From an uncultured Bacillaceae bacterium (GTDB lineage Bacteria > Bacillota > Bacilli > Bacillales > Cytobacillaceae): DNA of 14,997 nucleotides. Position numbers and translations under genes: made by a program. The stretch lies in the NCBI GenBank assembly GCA_937995745.1, contig CALKIU010000081.1, forward strand, positions 1 through 14,997, given 5' to 3'. This document shows positions 13,228 through 14,997 of this stretch, piece after piece. Every line of letters starts with the position of its first letter. Position 1 is the stretch's first letter. Below the pieces are notes generated by a model. That model was not told the DNA's origin. It saw only the letters and a list, made by a program, of their open reading frames with translations, and did no database searches.

Positions 13228-13496
13228 GTTTCATTAAAAAACCGGCTTGAACGCAACCAAGCGGCAAAGTTTCACCGGGAAATCATTTCAACTTGGGGGA
13301 ATTTCAGAGATTGGAACCGGGACGATAGAAAGAGTTTTTTGCCATGAAATCAACGTTATTATAAGCCGTTTTAACACCCAGCCTTTGCCGGCAAGTCTGA
13401 GAAAATATTCACTGCAAAAAATGTATAAAAAAAATCATAGCGGGCATTTTAGATCAACAAAGTTTTTCCAAATATCTTTTTTTGGAGGATTTTGTC

Positions 13497-13997
13497 ATGA
13501 AAAAAGTGATTGTACCGGTTTTTTACGTATTTATCTTAATGGCCGGAACTGCTTTTTTGCCCGCCCCAACTGTGGAAGGAAACAGCACGGGAGCAGCACC
13601 CGGCGAGAAAGCCCCCAATTTTGCATTGGAAGACTTACATGGCAATACCATAAAGTTATCTGATTATAGAGGAAAAAAGGTCATAGTGCTTTTTTGGACG
13701 GACTGGTGTCCCGCATGCATGGAAGAACTTCCTGCATTCAACCGTTTTTATGCGGAGGCGGGGGACAACATCATATTATTGGCGGTTCATATTGATCCGA
13801 CAAACGATTTGCCATCCTTTGTCAAAAAGAAAAAGATCCTTTTCCCCGTATTGGCGGATCACAAAGGGAAGGTTTCCCACATATACAGGGTAAACGCTGT
13901 GCCAACGACATATTTTATTGACGAAAAAGGGAGGATCACGAGAAAACATGTAGGGGTTCTTTCATATGAAAATTTGCAGGAATATTGCAAAGATTAA
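13497..13997 (+). CDS. Extracytoplasmic thiol-disulfide oxidoreductase, TlpA/ResA-like (YneN-like)
   Basis: A 166-residue thioredoxin-fold protein. Residues 1-22 form a signal sequence or membrane anchor (KK, then VIVPVFYVFILMAGTAFL) without a lipobox cysteine. The AhpC/TSA-redoxin domain starts at PGEKAPNFALEDLHGNTIKLSDYRGK (35-60). The active site is WCPAC (70-74; Cys71, Cys74) and the cis-proline is Pro136 in AVPTTYFID. The protein should act outside the membrane, as ResA/StoA-type proteins do in cytochrome maturation or spore formation; the substrate is unknown. ATG 13497 is chosen because GGAGGA (13484-13489) precedes it; an in-frame TTG at 13482 overlaps that SD. Its position after aconitase and before sspN/tlp matches B. 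subtilis yneN. Confidence 0.9.
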   Translation: MKKVIVPVFYVFILMAGTAFLPAPTVEGNSTGAAPGEKAPNFALEDLHGNTIKLSDYRGKKVIVLFWTDWCPACMEELPAFNRFYAEAGDNIILLAVHIDPTNDLPSFVKKKKILFPVLADHKGKVSHIYRVNAVPTTYFIDEKGRITRKHVGVLSYENLQEYCKD

Positions 13998-14133
13998 CGG
14001 GAATACATGTTTATTACAATGAACGCGGAATTGAAATTTTCATGGATGCATTTAGAAGAAAATGTTTTTAAAAGCGTAAAAATTAATGGTCAAAAAATTT
14101 TCGAAAAGTTGTAATAATTGAAATATTTTTTAG

Positions 14134-14152
14134 AAATAATGATTGATATAAT
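14134..14152 (+). promoter_or_regulatory. Extended -10 promoter with overlapping Fur-box-like sequence, upstream of fbpB-like gene
   Basis: TGATATAAT (14144-14152) is a perfect extended -10. AAATAATGATTGATA (14134-14148) agrees with the 15-base Fur box TGATAATNATTATCA at 9 of 14 defined positions and overlaps the -10, the usual layout for iron-dependent repression. The right half is degenerate. Confidence 0.4.
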
Positions 14153-14176
14153 GTACATTGAGGAAGGTGAGGAACA

Positions 14177-14308
14177 ATGAGGAAACCACGGAAACTTACT
14201 TTTGAAGAATTGGTATTAGAAAATAAGAAGCGCCTATTGGAAGATAAAGAAGCACTAAAGAAAATTGAAGAACGATTAGAGAAAAAATATTTGGAAAAAG
14301 CCCAATAA
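14177..14308 (+). CDS. fbpB: FbpB-like small basic protein
   Basis: 43 residues: MRKPRKLTFEELVLENKKRL, then LEDKEALKKIEERLEKKYLEKAQ. The pattern (basic start, TFEELVxENKxxLLxDxEALxxIEERLEKK) is that of the Fur-regulated basic protein B family. In B. subtilis FbpB works with the iron-stress small RNA FsrA to repress iron-rich enzymes including aconitase and succinate dehydrogenase. The start ATG at 14177 follows GGAAGGTGAGG. The promoter carries an imperfect Fur box, supporting iron control. Family call is from memory of the motif; whether this copy is the functional partner of an sRNA is not shown. B. subtilis fbpB lies elsewhere, so proximity to aconitase is notable. Confidence 0.7.
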   Translation: MRKPRKLTFEELVLENKKRLLEDKEALKKIEERLEKKYLEKAQ

Positions 14309-14337
14309 ACAACGCTGGCCCAAGTAATACTTTCCAT

Positions 14338-14366
14338 CATGGAATCCCTCCTGTCCGGTCATCCTA
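14338..14366 (+). promoter_or_regulatory. Candidate sigma-G promoter of sspN
   Basis: CATCCTA (14360-14366) is a full match to the sigma-G -10 and identical to the sspP -10. An 18-base spacer upstream gives TCATG (14337-14341), 4 of 5 to GHATR. Predicted start about 14373, just before the SD. Confidence 0.5.
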
Positions 14367-14382
14367 ACAGACAGGAGGGATT
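14343..14382 (+). promoter_or_regulatory. 13-bp hairpin that buries the sspN Shine-Dalgarno sequence
   Basis: AATCCCTCCTGTC (14343-14355) is perfectly complementary to GACAGGAGGGATT (14370-14382), which contains the SD. The loop is 14 bases and holds the sigma-G -10. Only transcripts starting upstream would contain both arms. It could also act as a terminator for the fbpB-like gene, although the following T run is short. Confidence 0.7.
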
Positions 14383-14386
14383 TATA

Positions 14387-14539
14387 ATGGCCAACAAAAA
14401 CACGGTCAGAAGTTCACAAAATCACTTTGCCCCAAATCATATCGGAACGAAACCGAGGGGATTTGGTGGAAACAAGGGCAAAAAAATGCAAGACCAAAGC
14501 GGACAGCATCCTGACGTGATACAAACGAAAGGCGAATAA
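14387..14539 (+). CDS. sspN: Small acid-soluble spore protein N
   Basis: 50 residues: MANKNTVRSSQNHFAPNHIG, then TKPRGFGGNKGKKMQDQSGQ and HPDVIQTKGE. The FxPNHIGTxPRxxGGNKGKxMQ...GQHPxVIQTKGE pattern is diagnostic of SspN, a minor forespore SASP. The ATG at 14387 is preceded by AGGAGGGA. Its own GC-rich terminator separates it from tlp, whereas in B. subtilis sspN and tlp are described as cotranscribed. Confidence 0.94.
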   Translation: MANKNTVRSSQNHFAPNHIGTKPRGFGGNKGKKMQDQSGQHPDVIQTKGE

Positions 14540-14545
14540 ATTGAG

Positions 14546-14576
14546 CCCCCGCCCGAATGCGCGGGGGAATTTTTTT
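14546..14576 (+). terminator. Terminator after sspN
   Basis: CCCCCGC (14546-14552) pairs with GCGGGGG (14561-14567) around an eight-base loop, followed by AA and seven T residues (14570-14576). Confidence 0.9.
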
Positions 14577-14661
14577 GGAGAATTTCTTTAAAAGAATAAT
14601 TTTCTTTACGGGAGAAAAAATAAACTTCAGCATCCAATAAAACAACAGGAGGTAACTTACA

Positions 14662-14901
14662 TTGGCCAAAAATAGACCAAAACCCGACGACCGCAGCGAT
14701 AATGTGGAAAAGCTGCAGGAAATGGTGCAAAACACGATTAAAAATATGGAGGAAGCCGAAGCGGCCATGGAGTTCGCCGGAGAAGAAGAACGGCGAAGAA
14801 TTGCGGCGAAAAATCAACGCCGCCGCGAAAGTATAGAAGCGATGCGCCAAGAAATTAGAGACGAGTACCGCGCCAGAGAAAGAGGCTATGAAGAAGAGTA
14901 A
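14662..14901 (+). CDS. tlp: Small acid-soluble spore protein Tlp
   Basis: 79 residues with the Tlp signature PDDRSDNVEKLQEMVQNTI (8-26), then ENMEEAE-type helix, EFAGEEERRRIAAKNQRRRESIEA and a charged end (RARERGYEEE). It is highly helical and charged, and named thioredoxin-like only for weak similarity; it lacks CxxC. It is a minor SASP of the forespore. The start is TTG at 14662, nine bases after AGGAGGT (14647-14653); no ATG fits. A partial sigma-G -10 (CATCCAA, 14631-14637) lies upstream without a good -35, so expression may also depend on leakage through the sspN terminator. Confidence 0.95.
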   Translation: MAKNRPKPDDRSDNVEKLQEMVQNTIKNMEEAEAAMEFAGEEERRRIAAKNQRRRESIEAMRQEIRDEYRARERGYEEE

Positions 14902-14931
14902 ATGTCGTTGTTCTCAATGTTCATCTTTTTT

Positions 14932-14965
14932 AAACTTAACCAAATAAAATGGTTAAGTTTTTTTT
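14932..14965 (+). terminator. Intrinsic terminator after tlp
   Basis: AAACTTAACCA (14932-14942) pairs with TGGTTAAGTTT (14950-14960) over 11 bp with a seven-base loop; TTTTT follows. Nothing can be assigned to the last 30 bases of the window. Confidence 0.85.
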
Positions 14966-14997
14966 ATCCTTTTTTCGCGCCGAACAGACCGGGCGGA

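Noticed and set aside
13247..13663. Rightward 138-residue protein overlapping the TlpA-like gene
   Set aside because: No SD, low-complexity content, and its second half is a frame shadow of the TlpA-like gene.

Overview
The window looks like chromosomal DNA of an endospore-forming member of the Bacillaceae that makes selenocysteine. Three things support this. Codon use is moderately AT-rich, with strong purine-rich Shine-Dalgarno (SD) sites and intrinsic terminators. The right half carries the block cotM-like / sspP / sspO / aconitase / TlpA-like / fbpB-like / sspN / tlp, which matches (from memory) the Bacillus subtilis cotM-sspP-sspO-citB-yneN-sspN-tlp neighbourhood. Two selenocysteine-pathway genes, selD and selA, flank the cotM-like gene.

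Layout. 1-157: tail of an unrecognised + strand gene. 158-447: no gene I can support. 448-3032: D-amino-acid transaminase (dat), an M19 dipeptidase and an SRPBCC/CoxG-like protein, all +. 3217-3876: a tryptophan-2,3-dioxygenase-like protein that appears to have lost the haem-ligating histidine. 4238-4963: nagB. 5089-5736 (-): DUF1906 glycoside-hydrolase-like protein. 5949-7004 (-): selD, which reads through an in-frame UGA (Sec18) with a SECIS-like hairpin just downstream. 7195-7578 (-): CotM-like small heat-shock protein. 7835-9241 (+): selA. 9329-10076: the short spore genes sspP (-), a small helical protein (+) and sspO (-). 10414-13122 (+): aconitase. 13136-13227: a highly structured terminator, followed by about 270 bases without a supported gene. 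13497-13997: thioredoxin-like protein. 14177-14308: FbpB-like basic peptide. 14387-14539: sspN. 14662-14901: tlp, followed by a terminator.

How the genes work together. SelD makes selenophosphate and SelA uses it to convert Ser-tRNA(Sec) to Sec-tRNA(Sec). Because SelD itself needs a Sec codon, the pathway feeds itself. selB and selC are not in the window. Most of the right half is a late-sporulation block, with promoters that fit the sigma-G pattern in front of sspP, sspO, sspN and the 85-residue gene. Aconitase sits inside it with its own vegetative control: a CcpC-type ATAA-N7-TTAT dyad and a structured leader. An FbpB-like gene with a Fur-box-like promoter lies 1.05 kb downstream. The dat/dipeptidase pair could liberate and deaminate D-amino acids, and nagB feeds amino sugars into glycolysis.

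The most unusual pattern I found is that three genes (selD, sspO, sspN) have an upstream segment exactly complementary to their own SD sequence. For sspO and sspN that segment lies upstream of the predicted sigma-G start site, so only read-through transcripts would carry it. For selD it probably lies inside the mRNA leader. All motif calls were made by eye; no alignment, folding or database search was run.
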